NCBI RefSeq assembly: GCF_018130145.1
Contig: NZ_JAFCMB010000002.1
Span: 639,500-703,499 of the forward strand
Source of the DNA: Bradyrhizobium sp. AUGA SZCCT0176
Lineage (GTDB): Bacteria; Pseudomonadota; Alphaproteobacteria; Rhizobiales; Xanthobacteraceae
Direction: 5' to 3'
DNA: 64,000 bases
The stretch's first letter is position 1. Every line of letters begins with the position of its first letter. A program made the position numbers and the translations under genes. This document shows, in pieces, positions 1 to 8,324 of this stretch. Below the pieces are notes generated by a model. The model was not told where the DNA came from. It made no database searches and saw only the letters and a program-made list of their open reading frames with translations.

Positions 1-1
1 G

Positions 2-841
2 GGCATCGCAGGCGCCGGCAATATGGGCGTCGTCATCGATACGATGCTCGCACCGACGATCGCCGAGCATTTCGGCTGGCAGGCCGTGTTCGGTTTCCTG
101 CTGATTCCGATGGTGCTGGTGCTCGCATATTACGTCTTCGCGGCCAAGGATGCGCCGGGCGAGCGCAAACCGATCTCGCTGAAGGCCTATGCCACGCTGC
201 TGCGCGATCCTGACAGCCGCTGGTTCATGTTCTTCTACTTCATCACTTTCGGCGGCTTCGTTGGCCTCGCCAACGCGCTGCCGCTGTATTTCACCGTGCA
301 GTATCACGTCTCCGGCGTCGCGGCAGGTCTGCTGGTCTCGCTGATCGTCGCCTTTGGCTCCGGCTTCCGCCCGGTCGGCGGGCTGATTGCCGACCGCATC
401 GGCGGCATCCGCTCGCTGTCGGTGCTGTTCGCGGTTGTGGTTGCCGCTTATCTCGTCATCGCCTTCATGCCGGAAGGACCGGCGGCGCCGACCGCGGCGG
501 GCTGGTCGCTACTGCAGATGCCGCGCATCGCGTGGATGTCGGTGCTGCTGTTCTCGGTCGGCGTGCTGGCGCTCGGCATGGGCAACGGCGCGGTGTTTCA
601 ACTCATCCCGCTCCGCTTCCGTCAGGACATCGGCCTGATGACCGGTCTGGTCGGGTGCGCCGGAGGCGTCGGCGGCTTTTTCCTGGCCCAGGCGCTCGGC
701 ACCGCCAAGGCCGCAACCGGCGGCTTCGGGGCCGGCTTCCTGTTTTTCGGGGTGCTGGCATTGCTTGGCTTTATCGGACTTGCCATGGTCAAGGTCCGAT
801 GGCGCACGACATGGGGCGCTGCATCGGGAGCGCGGGTCTGA
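2..841 (+). CDS. Nitrate/nitrite MFS transporter (NarK/NasA family), 3' part
   Basis: This is the C-terminal part (279 residues seen) of an inner-membrane major facilitator transporter; the 5' end lies left of the window and the frame is open from base 2. About seven to eight hydrophobic segments are visible. The glycine-rich nitrate-porter signatures are present: GMGNGAVFQLIPLRF near bases 575-620 and GLVGCAGGVGG near 645-680. The family moves nitrate in and/or nitrite out. A gene for a combined phosphatase/kinase starts 36 bases downstream on the same strand, so the two are probably co-transcribed. Family is confident; import versus antiport cannot be decided from this fragment. Confidence 0.88.
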   Translation, partial: GIAGAGNMGVVIDTMLAPTIAEHFGWQAVFGFLLIPMVLVLAYYVFAAKDAPGERKPISLKAYATLLRDPDSRWFMFFYFITFGGFVGLANALPLYFTVQYHVSGVAAGLLVSLIVAFGSGFRPVGGLIADRIGGIRSLSVLFAVVVAAYLVIAFMPEGPAAPTAAGWSLLQMPRIAWMSVLLFSVGVLALGMGNGAVFQLIPLRFRQDIGLMTGLVGCAGGVGGFFLAQALGTAKAATGGFGAGFLFFGVLALLGFIGLAMVKVRWRTTWGAASGARV

Positions 842-877
842 CGACGCGCGCTTCCAAGGGCTCGGCGGGTCTCTGAC

Positions 878-2581
878 GTGACGATCGGTTCGCAGAGAAA
901 TCTTCAGGTGCGCGTCGGTTTCGTCAGCGAGACCGGCAAGCGCGCGACCAACGAAGACTACGTCGCGGCGTGCCTCGGTCAGACCGGCGCATTCAACCGC
1001 GACATCGTTGCCGCGGTGGCGGATGGCGTCGGAGGCCACAAGGGCGGACGGGAAGCCGCCGAACTGACTGTGCGTTGTTTTCTCGACGCCTACTATTCGC
1101 TTCCCGAAACGCTGGGCGTTCGGCGCATCGCCTCGCGGGCGCTGGAGGCCGCCAACAGCTGGATCTATGCGCAGGGCCGCGTCGATTCCCGGCTCAGCGG
1201 CATGAGCTGCGCGTTCTCGTCAATGATCCTGTCGCGCCGCACCTGTCACATTGTTCACATCGGCGACACACGCGCCTACCGCTTGAGCGAAGGCCGTCTG
1301 GAGCGGCTGACCAAGGACCACGTCGCAGGACGCGGCGACCTCGCCCATTTGCTCAACCGCGCCATCGGCTTCGAGGATTTCGCGCGCGTCGACTATACCG
1401 CGGTCGGCCTGCGGCAACATGATCGACTGCTGATCTGCAGCGACGGCATTCACGGCGCCCTCGACGACGGCCGCCTGCAGGTACTGCTCGACGAGCGCGC
1501 TTCGCCTGAGGAAACCGCGCGCAAGCTGGTGGACACGGCGCTGGCCGCCGGCAGCAGCGACAACATGACCGCGCTGGTGCTCGACGTCATCGACCTGCCG
1601 CCGGCCGACCGCAACGAACTCACCCACGCAATCGAAACCCTTCCCATCCTGGAGCTGCCGTCGTCCGGCGAGACCATCGACGATTTCGTGCTCCAGGAGG
1701 TGCTTTCCGACGGCCGCTATAGCCGGCTGTTCGTCGCCATCGACAAGCGGCAGAACCGCAAACTGGTGCTGAAATTTCCTCACCCCCGCGTTGCCAGCGA
1801 AGGTTCATATCGTCTCGCCTTCGTACGCGAAGCATGGGTGGCGGCCCGAGTCAGAAGCCTGTGGATCGGCGAGATCATCGAGGTTCCCGCCGGACGCCAG
1901 ACGCGGCTCTATTCGGTGATGCCGCTGTACGAGGGCGAAACGCTCGAGCAGCGCCTGAACCGCTCGCCGCAGCTCTCGCTCACCGAAGGTATCGGGATTG
2001 CGACCAAGCTGGCACGTGCGGTGGCCACCTTGCATCGCGCCGGCATCATCCATCGCGACATCAAGCCTGACAACGTCATACTGCTGGCGGCCGGCGGATT
2101 GCGGCTGGTCGATCTTGGCGTCGCCCGGGTGCCGCTGCTCGAGGATTTCCCGGCGCAGGATATTCCGGGCACCGCGAGTTACATGGCGCCCGAGCTCTTC
2201 AGCGGCCGCGCGGGAGACGAATTTTCCGATCTCTATGCGCTTGGCGTGACCGTCTACCGCATGTTCAGCATCGCCTACCCCTATGGCGAGATCGAACCAT
2301 TTTCGCGGCCACGCTTCGGCAAACCGGTTTCGCTGTCGCGCTACCGTCCCGATCTGCCGGCCTGGCTCGATGCCGTGATCGGCAAGGCGCTCGCCGTCGA
2401 CCCCACCCAACGCTTCGGCGACGTCATCGAATTCGCCCACGAACTGGAAAATGGCGCCATGTGGGCAAAGCCCGCCGCCGTGAAGCGGCGAGCGCTCTAT
2501 GAGCGCAATCCGCTGGTGTTCTGGAAAGTATTGTCGGCGAGCCTCGTCATCCTGGTCGCGATACTACTGGCGTGGCGCTGA
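878..2581 (+). CDS. Bifunctional PP2C-type phosphatase / Ser-Thr protein kinase, membrane anchored
   Basis: A 567-residue protein with two opposing signalling enzymes. Residues 1-235 form a PP2C phosphatase with metal-binding motifs ADGVGGHKGG (D49), HIGDTRAYRL, CSDGIHG (D189) and SSDNMT (D228). Residues 255-525 form a Hanks-type kinase with K299 in VLKFP, the catalytic loop HRDIKPDN (D394), DLG in place of DFG, and the APE motif in GTASYMAPE. The glycine loop is poorly conserved. Residues 545-565 are a hydrophobic C-terminal anchor, so the catalytic parts should face the cytoplasm. The start is GTG. Being second in an apparent operon with a nitrate transporter, it may phosphorylate or reset a nitrate-assimilation protein; that target is inference. 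Confidence 0.9.
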   Translation: MTIGSQRNLQVRVGFVSETGKRATNEDYVAACLGQTGAFNRDIVAAVADGVGGHKGGREAAELTVRCFLDAYYSLPETLGVRRIASRALEAANSWIYAQGRVDSRLSGMSCAFSSMILSRRTCHIVHIGDTRAYRLSEGRLERLTKDHVAGRGDLAHLLNRAIGFEDFARVDYTAVGLRQHDRLLICSDGIHGALDDGRLQVLLDERASPEETARKLVDTALAAGSSDNMTALVLDVIDLPPADRNELTHAIETLPILELPSSGETIDDFVLQEVLSDGRYSRLFVAIDKRQNRKLVLKFPHPRVASEGSYRLAFVREAWVAARVRSLWIGEIIEVPAGRQTRLYSVMPLYEGETLEQRLNRSPQLSLTEGIGIATKLARAVATLHRAGIIHRDIKPDNVILLAAGGLRLVDLGVARVPLLEDFPAQDIPGTASYMAPELFSGRAGDEFSDLYALGVTVYRMFSIAYPYGEIEPFSRPRFGKPVSLSRYRPDLPAWLDAVIGKALAVDPTQRFGDVIEFAHELENGAMWAKPAAVKRRALYERNPLVFWKVLSASLVILVAILLAWR

Positions 2582-2596
2582 CATCAGGGGAATCCC

Positions 2597-3397
2597 TTAC
2601 GTCTCGATGCCCCGGTCGAAATCGTCTTCGAAACGCAAATGCTTGACGCTGCGACCTCGGCGGCGCACCAGCTTCAGGGCTTCGATCCCGATCCTGATGT
2701 GGATCTCGACATAGTTCTCGGTCACCGTCCGGTCCGACGCTTCGGTCTTCACACCCTCGGGTATCATCGGCTGATCGGACACCAGTAGCAGCGCGCCGGT
2801 CGAAATATGGTTGGCGAATCCTGCCGCAAAAATCGTTGCCGTCTCCATATCGATCGCCATGCTTCGCGTGCGGCGCAAGATTTCCTTGAAGCGATCATCA
2901 TGTTCCCAGACGCGGCGATTGGTGGTGTACACGGTGCCGGTCCAATAGTCGCGACCGAGATCGCGGATCATCGTCGACACCGCGCGCTGCAACTCGAACG
3001 CGGGCAGCGCGGGGACCTCCGGCGGCAAATAATCATTCGACGTCCCCTCGCCCCGGATGGCCGCGATCGGCAGGATCAAATCGCCAATCTGGTTTTTACG
3101 CTTCAATCCGCCGCACTTGCCGAGAAACAACACGGCCTTCGGCGCGATGGCGCTGAGCAGATCCATCACGGTCGCGGCGTTCGGGCTTCCCATGCCGAAA
3201 TTGATCAGCGTGATGCCGTCGGCCGTGGCGTTGGGCATCGGCCGATCGATGCCGTTGACCAGAACGCCGTTCCCGGCGGCGAACCATTCGACGTAATTGT
3301 CGAAATTGGTCAGGAGAACATAATCTCCGAATTCAGAAAGCTGTGTGCCGGTGTAACGCGGCAGCCAGTTTTCCACGATGTCCTTTTTGTCTCTCAT
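2597..3397 (-). CDS. amn: AMP nucleosidase (short form)
   Basis: Nucleoside-phosphorylase fold protein of 266 residues that would cleave AMP to adenine and ribose 5-phosphate. Matching motifs are INFGMGSPNAAT, VLFLGKCGGLKRK, and the purine/ribose site MAIDMETATIFAAGFA followed by LLLVSDQPM, which is typical of AMP nucleosidases. It lacks the N-terminal domain of the roughly 480-residue E. coli enzyme. ATG at 3397 was chosen over an in-frame GTG at 3412. It faces the phosphatase/kinase gene tail to tail with only 15 bases between the stops. Another purine nucleoside cleaving activity cannot be excluded. Confidence 0.8.
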   Translation of the reverse strand: MRDKKDIVENWLPRYTGTQLSEFGDYVLLTNFDNYVEWFAAGNGVLVNGIDRPMPNATADGITLINFGMGSPNAATVMDLLSAIAPKAVLFLGKCGGLKRKNQIGDLILPIAAIRGEGTSNDYLPPEVPALPAFELQRAVSTMIRDLGRDYWTGTVYTTNRRVWEHDDRFKEILRRTRSMAIDMETATIFAAGFANHISTGALLLVSDQPMIPEGVKTEASDRTVTENYVEIHIRIGIEALKLVRRRGRSVKHLRFEDDFDRGIET

Positions 3398-3496
3398 TGC
3401 CTTTCGACTCACCTCGCGGCGCCCAGCAAGGCCAAGACTATCACGCCGACAAGGACCCTGCCGCCGCCTTTCGGCATCAAATTACGAGGTAGCCAT

Positions 3497-4729
3497 TCAA
3501 ATCACGAAGAAACCATGGCTGGCGTCGCGCCGGAGCTGCTCGACCAGGCCATACTCCCAGTCGAGATAGGCCTGCATTGCAGCGGTCGAGACATCGGTGC
3601 CCTCATAGGGACGCCGGTAGCGGTGCGACGGATCGGGCTTTGGCAGGACCACGGGCGTGCCGACTTCCAGCGCACCGTCATAGCCGCCATCGAGCACATA
3701 GGCTTCCCATCCCATCTGCGCGAGCCAGGACGCGGTCATGTCGGCGCGGACGCCGAGATTATCTGACAGAAGAATCCGCGCGCCACGCACCGGTGCTGCC
3801 ATGTCGATCTCCTGCACCAGCTGCCCGCCGGCGTAATGGCGGAAGCCCTGGAGGTGACCGGCGGCATATTCCTCGCCGTCGCGGACGTCGAAACGATAGA
3901 GCGTGCGGCTGGTCTGCGCCGCCAGCGCCCGCGCCTCTTGTGGCCCGACACGACGGACGCCGGCGCGATAGGCGACATCGCGCGAGTTGGCCTTGGCTTG
4001 TTCGGAAGCGCCGATCGCTCCGCGCCTGATGGCGCCGTGTTCGAGATCCTGCTTGGCCAATGTCCAGCCAATGGTGCCGTTGCGCAGCGCCACGACTTTA
4101 TTGGCGACGCCGGCATTGATCAGCGACTGGGTGCCGATGATCGAGCGGGTGCGGCCGGCGCAATTGACGATGATGGTGGTTTCGGGATCCGGCGCCGCCT
4201 CGCCGGCGCGCAGCACCAGCTCGCCGCCGGGCACGCTGATCGAGCCCGGGATGTTCATGGTGGCGTATTCGTCGAAGCGGCGAACGTCGAGAATCCGGAT
4301 ATTGGCCTTGCGCGCAATCAGGCTTGCGACCTCTTCCGCCGCCAGCGACGGCGTGTGGCGGCGATGCTCCACCAGTTCGCCAAACGCCTTGGCGTAGGAA
4401 TTGACGTCCTGGAACAGCTCAAAGCCCGCCGCCTGCCAGCCCTGCAGCCCGCCGTCGAGCGCGCGGACATTGGCGTATCCCAGCGTTTTGAATCGATCGA
4501 TCGCCTGCGGGACGAGGCCTTCGCCCGCGTCGTAAACCACGATCGGCACGTCCTTGCGCGGCAGCCGCGTCTCCGCTTCGAGCGCGATGCGGTCGGCCGC
4601 CATGTTGGCGGCAAACAGCGGATGGCCGGTGGCGAAAGCCGCCTCGTGCCGCAGATCGAGCAACGCGATTTCATCGCGCAGCAGAAGCGCGGTGCGTACT
4701 TGCGAGGATGTGACGGTGGGTGAGGTCAT
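3497..4729 (-). CDS. Rhodanese-related sulfurtransferase with three rhodanese domains
   Basis: A 410-residue cytoplasmic protein built from three rhodanese-like domains (about residues 8-105, 128-228 and 258-350). Only the middle domain keeps the catalytic cysteine, C190 in VNCAGRTRS. The same loop position is aspartate in the first (D67, VVYDAGEG) and third (D323, LLSDNLG) domains, so those are probably structural or regulatory. The expected chemistry is transfer of sulfane sulfur from thiosulfate or a persulfide donor to a thiol acceptor. No signal peptide is seen. It follows amn on the same strand with a gap of about 100 bases, without obvious functional link. Confidence 0.85.
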   Translation of the reverse strand: MTSPTVTSSQVRTALLLRDEIALLDLRHEAAFATGHPLFAANMAADRIALEAETRLPRKDVPIVVYDAGEGLVPQAIDRFKTLGYANVRALDGGLQGWQAAGFELFQDVNSYAKAFGELVEHRRHTPSLAAEEVASLIARKANIRILDVRRFDEYATMNIPGSISVPGGELVLRAGEAAPDPETTIIVNCAGRTRSIIGTQSLINAGVANKVVALRNGTIGWTLAKQDLEHGAIRRGAIGASEQAKANSRDVAYRAGVRRVGPQEARALAAQTSRTLYRFDVRDGEEYAAGHLQGFRHYAGGQLVQEIDMAAPVRGARILLSDNLGVRADMTASWLAQMGWEAYVLDGGYDGALEVGTPVVLPKPDPSHRYRRPYEGTDVSTAAMQAYLDWEYGLVEQLRRDASHGFFVI

Positions 4730-4835
4730 GGCATGGCGGGTCTGGAGGTAGCGTTGCTGCCGTCATCGCACAACGCGGCGAATAATTCACCAGCAAATAA
4801 CGAATGGCGCGCTACCCTTCGGCACCATTGCAGAT

Positions 4836-5927
4836 TTAGAGATACACTTGGTCGATATTGACGGACGATTCGACGCCGAGCTTGACGAAATGGTTCGTCA
4901 GCCAGTCGTTCGCGCATTTCCGGCCCTGGTCGCGAAGAAAAACCAGAAAGTCCCAATCGGCGTTGTATTTGCTGGTCGGGCTGAGCGCCCCCATGAATTC
5001 ATCGTCGGCGACGCTATGGATGAATATCTGCCGGACGTCTCCGCCGACGATATGGTTCTGCTTGACCAGCCTGGTAATGAAGCTGACCGCCCGCATCTCC
5101 CGCATCAGCGATGAATTGAAACTGATCTCATTGATGCGGTTCAGGATGTCGACTGCCGCGTACGGCAATTCTTTGCGGAACAGCGGATTGATATGAACGA
5201 TGACAATATCGGAGCTCTTGCAGTTGTAGATGAGGGGGAACAGCGCCGGATTTCCCATGTAGCCGCCGTCCCAGTAGGCCTCACCGTCGATCTCGACGGC
5301 GTGAAACATGGTCGGAACACATGCCGAAGCCATCACGGCCGACGCTGAAATTTCAGTCCCCGAGAAGATCCTCACCTTGCCGGTGCGAACGTTGGTCGCA
5401 GACAGGAACAGCTTGACCGGACAGTCCGGACGCTTCAGCACCTCGAAATCGATCGATTGCTCGACCACTTCACGCAACGGGTTATAGTCCGACGGATTGA
5501 ACTCATACGGCGACAGCACGCGCGTCACGAAGCCGAGCAGCGAGAAGACCGGCGACCAGGTCAGCTTGTGGTTCCCCAGCAGTCGGTCGATCGGGCTTGG
5601 TTGCAACGGCCCCAAACTCGCCGCGTCGCTGACACGCTTCCAGTAGTCGGTCAGCGCCTTGCGCGCCCCTTTGCGTCCGCCGACGGAAAGCCCGTAGGCA
5701 AAGACCGCCGCATTCATCGCGCCGGCACTGGTCGCACTCAATCCCTCGAAGGCAACGTCCTTTTCGTCGAGGAGCCGGTCGAGCACGCCCCAGGTAAAGG
5801 CGCCATGGGCGCCGCCACCCTGTAGGGCCAGATTGATCGTCCTCACCTGGTTGGAGAGGGCCGGTCCGTCGCCGGCGTTCCCTGCCTCAGGCGTTGCTGC
5901 CGAATAGCGCCCCGAAGCCGCTTCCAT
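4836..5927 (-). CDS. Patatin-like phospholipase family protein
   Basis: A 363-residue patatin-fold serine acyl hydrolase. The oxyanion-hole motif QGGGAHGAF lies at residues 36-44, the nucleophile elbow at 65-69 reads A-T-S-A-G with S67 as nucleophile, and the catalytic aspartate is in WDGGYMGNP near residue 220. The usual elbow is G-x-S-x-G, so the first glycine is alanine here; catalysis should still be possible but is not certain. No signal peptide is obvious. This bacterial subgroup probably cleaves acyl esters of phospholipids or storage lipids; the true substrate is unknown. Confidence 0.85.
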   Translation of the reverse strand: MEAASGRYSAATPEAGNAGDGPALSNQVRTINLALQGGGAHGAFTWGVLDRLLDEKDVAFEGLSATSAGAMNAAVFAYGLSVGGRKGARKALTDYWKRVSDAASLGPLQPSPIDRLLGNHKLTWSPVFSLLGFVTRVLSPYEFNPSDYNPLREVVEQSIDFEVLKRPDCPVKLFLSATNVRTGKVRIFSGTEISASAVMASACVPTMFHAVEIDGEAYWDGGYMGNPALFPLIYNCKSSDIVIVHINPLFRKELPYAAVDILNRINEISFNSSLMREMRAVSFITRLVKQNHIVGGDVRQIFIHSVADDEFMGALSPTSKYNADWDFLVFLRDQGRKCANDWLTNHFVKLGVESSVNIDQVYL

Positions 5928-6045
5928 CGCAGAACTCCAATTTTAATGGTGTTCGCACGCATTCAGGAAGAAATGTGGCTCCCGAGTACAGGATCCGCAA
6001 GCAGAACCGAGTCAATAGATGTACTGAGGAAGGCGCCATGGAGCA

Positions 6046-7290
6046 TCAGATGTAGCGGCTCGGCGCAAAAGCTGTGACGTCGTACGATGGTGGCGTTCCC
6101 CTGATCATGGCGGCGATCGCGGCGCCGGTCGCAGGCCCCGTGGTGAAGCCGATGTGCTGGTTGCCGAACGCCAGCCACAGGCCGGCATGCCGCGGCGCCG
6201 GGCCGATCATCGGCAGGCTGTCGGGCAGCGTCGGCCGCGCGCCGCGCCAGGTGTCGCCGACCTGCTCGCCAAATTCGACCACCTCGCGCGCCAGCGGTTC
6301 CACCGCATCGATCTGGGCGTAGGACGAAGGCGCATCATGGTCGGTGAGTTCGACGCCGGAGGTGACGCGAATGCCCTGCTCCATCGGCGTCATCAGGAAA
6401 CTGCCATCGGCGTCATGGATTGGACGCCGCAACGCGCGCGCCGGGTTCGGCTTGAACTCGCGATGGTAACCGCGTTCGAACGCCAGCGGCACGCGATAGC
6501 CGAGCGGCCGCAGGATTTCCGCCGACCACGGTCCGAGCGCGACCACGACATGGCGCGCGGAAAGCGCGCCATCGGCGAGCACCACGCGCCAGCCCTCGCC
6601 GTCAGGCATGATCGCCCTAATCTCCGACTGCCGGATCTCGCCGCCTGCGCCCGCGAACATGCGCGCATAGGCTTTCACCACCGCGCCCGGCGAATCGACC
6701 GAGGCCGTCTGCGAATGCAGTAGCCCCACTTTATAGACCGGTACGATGCCTGGCTCGAGCGCGGAAATCGCCTGGCGGTCGAGCAACTGGCTTTCGATAC
6801 CAAATTCGGTCAGCAAGGCCTGTTCCCGCTTCGCCACATCGATCGCGTCGCCGCGCCACGCCTTCAGCCAGCCGGTCTCGCGGATGCGGTGTCCTGCGCC
6901 CGCTTTCACGATCCAGTCCCGATGCAGTTTCAGCGATGCGCCGATGAGCCCGTGCAAAGCCGCGGCCCGCGGTCTGGTTCGAGACGGGATCGCGTTGGCC
7001 AGAAACTGGAGCACCCATTCCGCGTTGCGAATCGACCAGCCGATGTTCCAGCGCAGCGCCGCGTGCCGGTTGGTCAGGTATTTCGGCAGCGCGCTCCACA
7101 GCGACGGATTGTTCAGCGGCGATATCGAGCCGCTGGAGAGAATGCCGGCATTGCCGTAGGAGGTCTCGCTGCCGGGCTCACGCCGATCGACGAGCACGAC
7201 CGACAACCCCTGCTGCCGCGCGGCATAGGCCGCGGACACGCCGACGATGCCCGCGCCGAGCACGACGACATCCACTTTCTTGTCCGACAT
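6046..7290 (-). CDS. FAD-dependent D-amino-acid dehydrogenase-type oxidoreductase (DadA family)
   Basis: A 414-residue DAO-fold flavoprotein. The N-terminal dinucleotide-binding motif VVVLGAGIVGVSAA covers residues 8-21 and is followed by the VDRREPGSETSYGNAG stretch typical of DadA. The C-terminal FAD-closing segment (LWLAFGNQHIGFTTGPATG) is intact. Such enzymes oxidise D-amino acids to 2-oxo acids and pass electrons to the respiratory chain. A short SDR-like remnant and an isochorismatase-family gene lie just upstream on the same strand. The substrate is not predictable because rhizobial genomes carry many DadA paralogues. Confidence 0.85.
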   Translation of the reverse strand: MSDKKVDVVVLGAGIVGVSAAYAARQQGLSVVLVDRREPGSETSYGNAGILSSGSISPLNNPSLWSALPKYLTNRHAALRWNIGWSIRNAEWVLQFLANAIPSRTRPRAAALHGLIGASLKLHRDWIVKAGAGHRIRETGWLKAWRGDAIDVAKREQALLTEFGIESQLLDRQAISALEPGIVPVYKVGLLHSQTASVDSPGAVVKAYARMFAGAGGEIRQSEIRAIMPDGEGWRVVLADGALSARHVVVALGPWSAEILRPLGYRVPLAFERGYHREFKPNPARALRRPIHDADGSFLMTPMEQGIRVTSGVELTDHDAPSSYAQIDAVEPLAREVVEFGEQVGDTWRGARPTLPDSLPMIGPAPRHAGLWLAFGNQHIGFTTGPATGAAIAAMIRGTPPSYDVTAFAPSRYI

Positions 7291-7372
7291 CTATTTCACC
7301 ATCAGGGAATTTCGCATTCGCACCATCTGCGTCAGCCCGCCGTCGAGCGGCAACAGCGCGCCAAGCGGGGAC
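7291..7372 (-). pseudogene. Remnant 3' end of a short-chain dehydrogenase gene
   Basis: Between the isochorismatase stop and the dadA-like start there is a conceptual tail that reads GALLPLDGGLTQMVRM before a TAG stop directly abutting the next ATG. GALLPVDGGLT is the usual C-terminal signature of SDR family proteins, but the Rossmann part, catalytic tyrosine and start are missing. The frame runs antisense-free into the end of the isochorismatase gene in a different phase. I read it as the leftover of an SDR gene whose body was lost or replaced. Short length keeps this tentative. Confidence 0.45.
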
Positions 7373-7381
7373 GCCTCCACC

Positions 7382-7984
7382 TCAAGACACAGCTTCTTCC
7401 GGGAGATCGGAAGGAAATTCGCCGAATGCCGCGACCATCTTTTCGGCATGCGGCGCACCTGCCACGGCCTCGACCAGCTCGAAGAACAGCGTCTTGTAGG
7501 ACAGGATGATCACTCCCTCGGACCTCAGCCTCACCAACGCCGCATCGACATTGCGCGCCGACGAAAACAGCAGCTCCTCGACCGCGAAAACCTCAAAACC
7601 CATTTCGAGAAGACCAAGGCAGGATTGCAGGACACACACATCGGTCTCGCAACCCGCAACGACGATTTGCGTCTTCTTCAGCCGTTTCAGATGGGCCCGG
7701 ATCGGCTTCTCCTTGGTGAGGTCGAAGAAATCCTTCTCGAAAACCTTTGCGGCGCTGCCGAGCGGCGCCTTGATATCCTGCGGCACCGCGCCTTTTCGGT
7801 GGACCGGCCGCTCGAGTGTGACGACCGTCGGAATACGCATATACGCAAGAAGGCGCGCGAAGTTGCGCATGTTTTTGCGCAGGCGAGAGCGGTTGCGCGG
7901 CTCGAGCTGCGCCAAAAAGAAATCCTGATAGTCGATGATCGCGCCGCAACACCGATCGGCATGGACGCGCTTTGGGACTGACAT
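7382..7984 (-). CDS. Isochorismatase-like cysteine hydrolase
   Basis: A 200-residue protein of the isochorismatase/nicotinamidase superfamily. The expected triad is visible: D18 in IIDYQDFF, K84 in VFEKDFF, and C117 in GCETDVCVLQS. The fold suits hydrolysis of amide, isochorismate or ureide-like bonds in the cytoplasm. Length is typical. It lies upstream of a DadA-type oxidoreductase on the same strand, separated by an SDR remnant, so it may once have belonged to a small catabolic operon. The substrate is unknown. Confidence 0.8.
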   Translation of the reverse strand: MSVPKRVHADRCCGAIIDYQDFFLAQLEPRNRSRLRKNMRNFARLLAYMRIPTVVTLERPVHRKGAVPQDIKAPLGSAAKVFEKDFFDLTKEKPIRAHLKRLKKTQIVVAGCETDVCVLQSCLGLLEMGFEVFAVEELLFSSARNVDAALVRLRSEGVIILSYKTLFFELVEAVAGAPHAEKMVAAFGEFPSDLPEEAVS

Positions 7985-8324
7985 GAAGCGACGATAGTTT
8001 GTCCGCCGCCGTTTGACCAGAGACGGGGCTGCGAACCGGGCAATCTCGGCAACGACTGGTGCGCCACATGCCGGTGCGGTATCTCGCGATTACCATGTCG
8101 TACGATCCGGTCGAACGGATCGTGTCGCATCTCATCCGTGGACACGGTTTAATGCCTGGCTAGGTGAGCCAGATCACGGTTCTATTCCACCCGAGTGAGG
8201 TTGATGATTGGACCACACGATCGGCGCGGGCCAAGCGTGTGGCGGTGATGATCGTGCGACATGATGGCTGTGATGCGCTGCATGTTCAGGCCACGCCGCG
8301 CAATGCGCCTGCGGAGGTTCCACG
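7985..8324. other. Intergenic stretch without recognised gene
   Basis: About 340 bases between the divergent isochorismatase-like and alpha/beta hydrolase genes. Short open frames here lack family resemblance or ribosome sites. It must contain promoters for both flanking genes, but I see no clear operator, tRNA or repeat. A GGAG-type ribosome site (gcggaggttcc) lies just before 8325. Confidence 0.5.
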
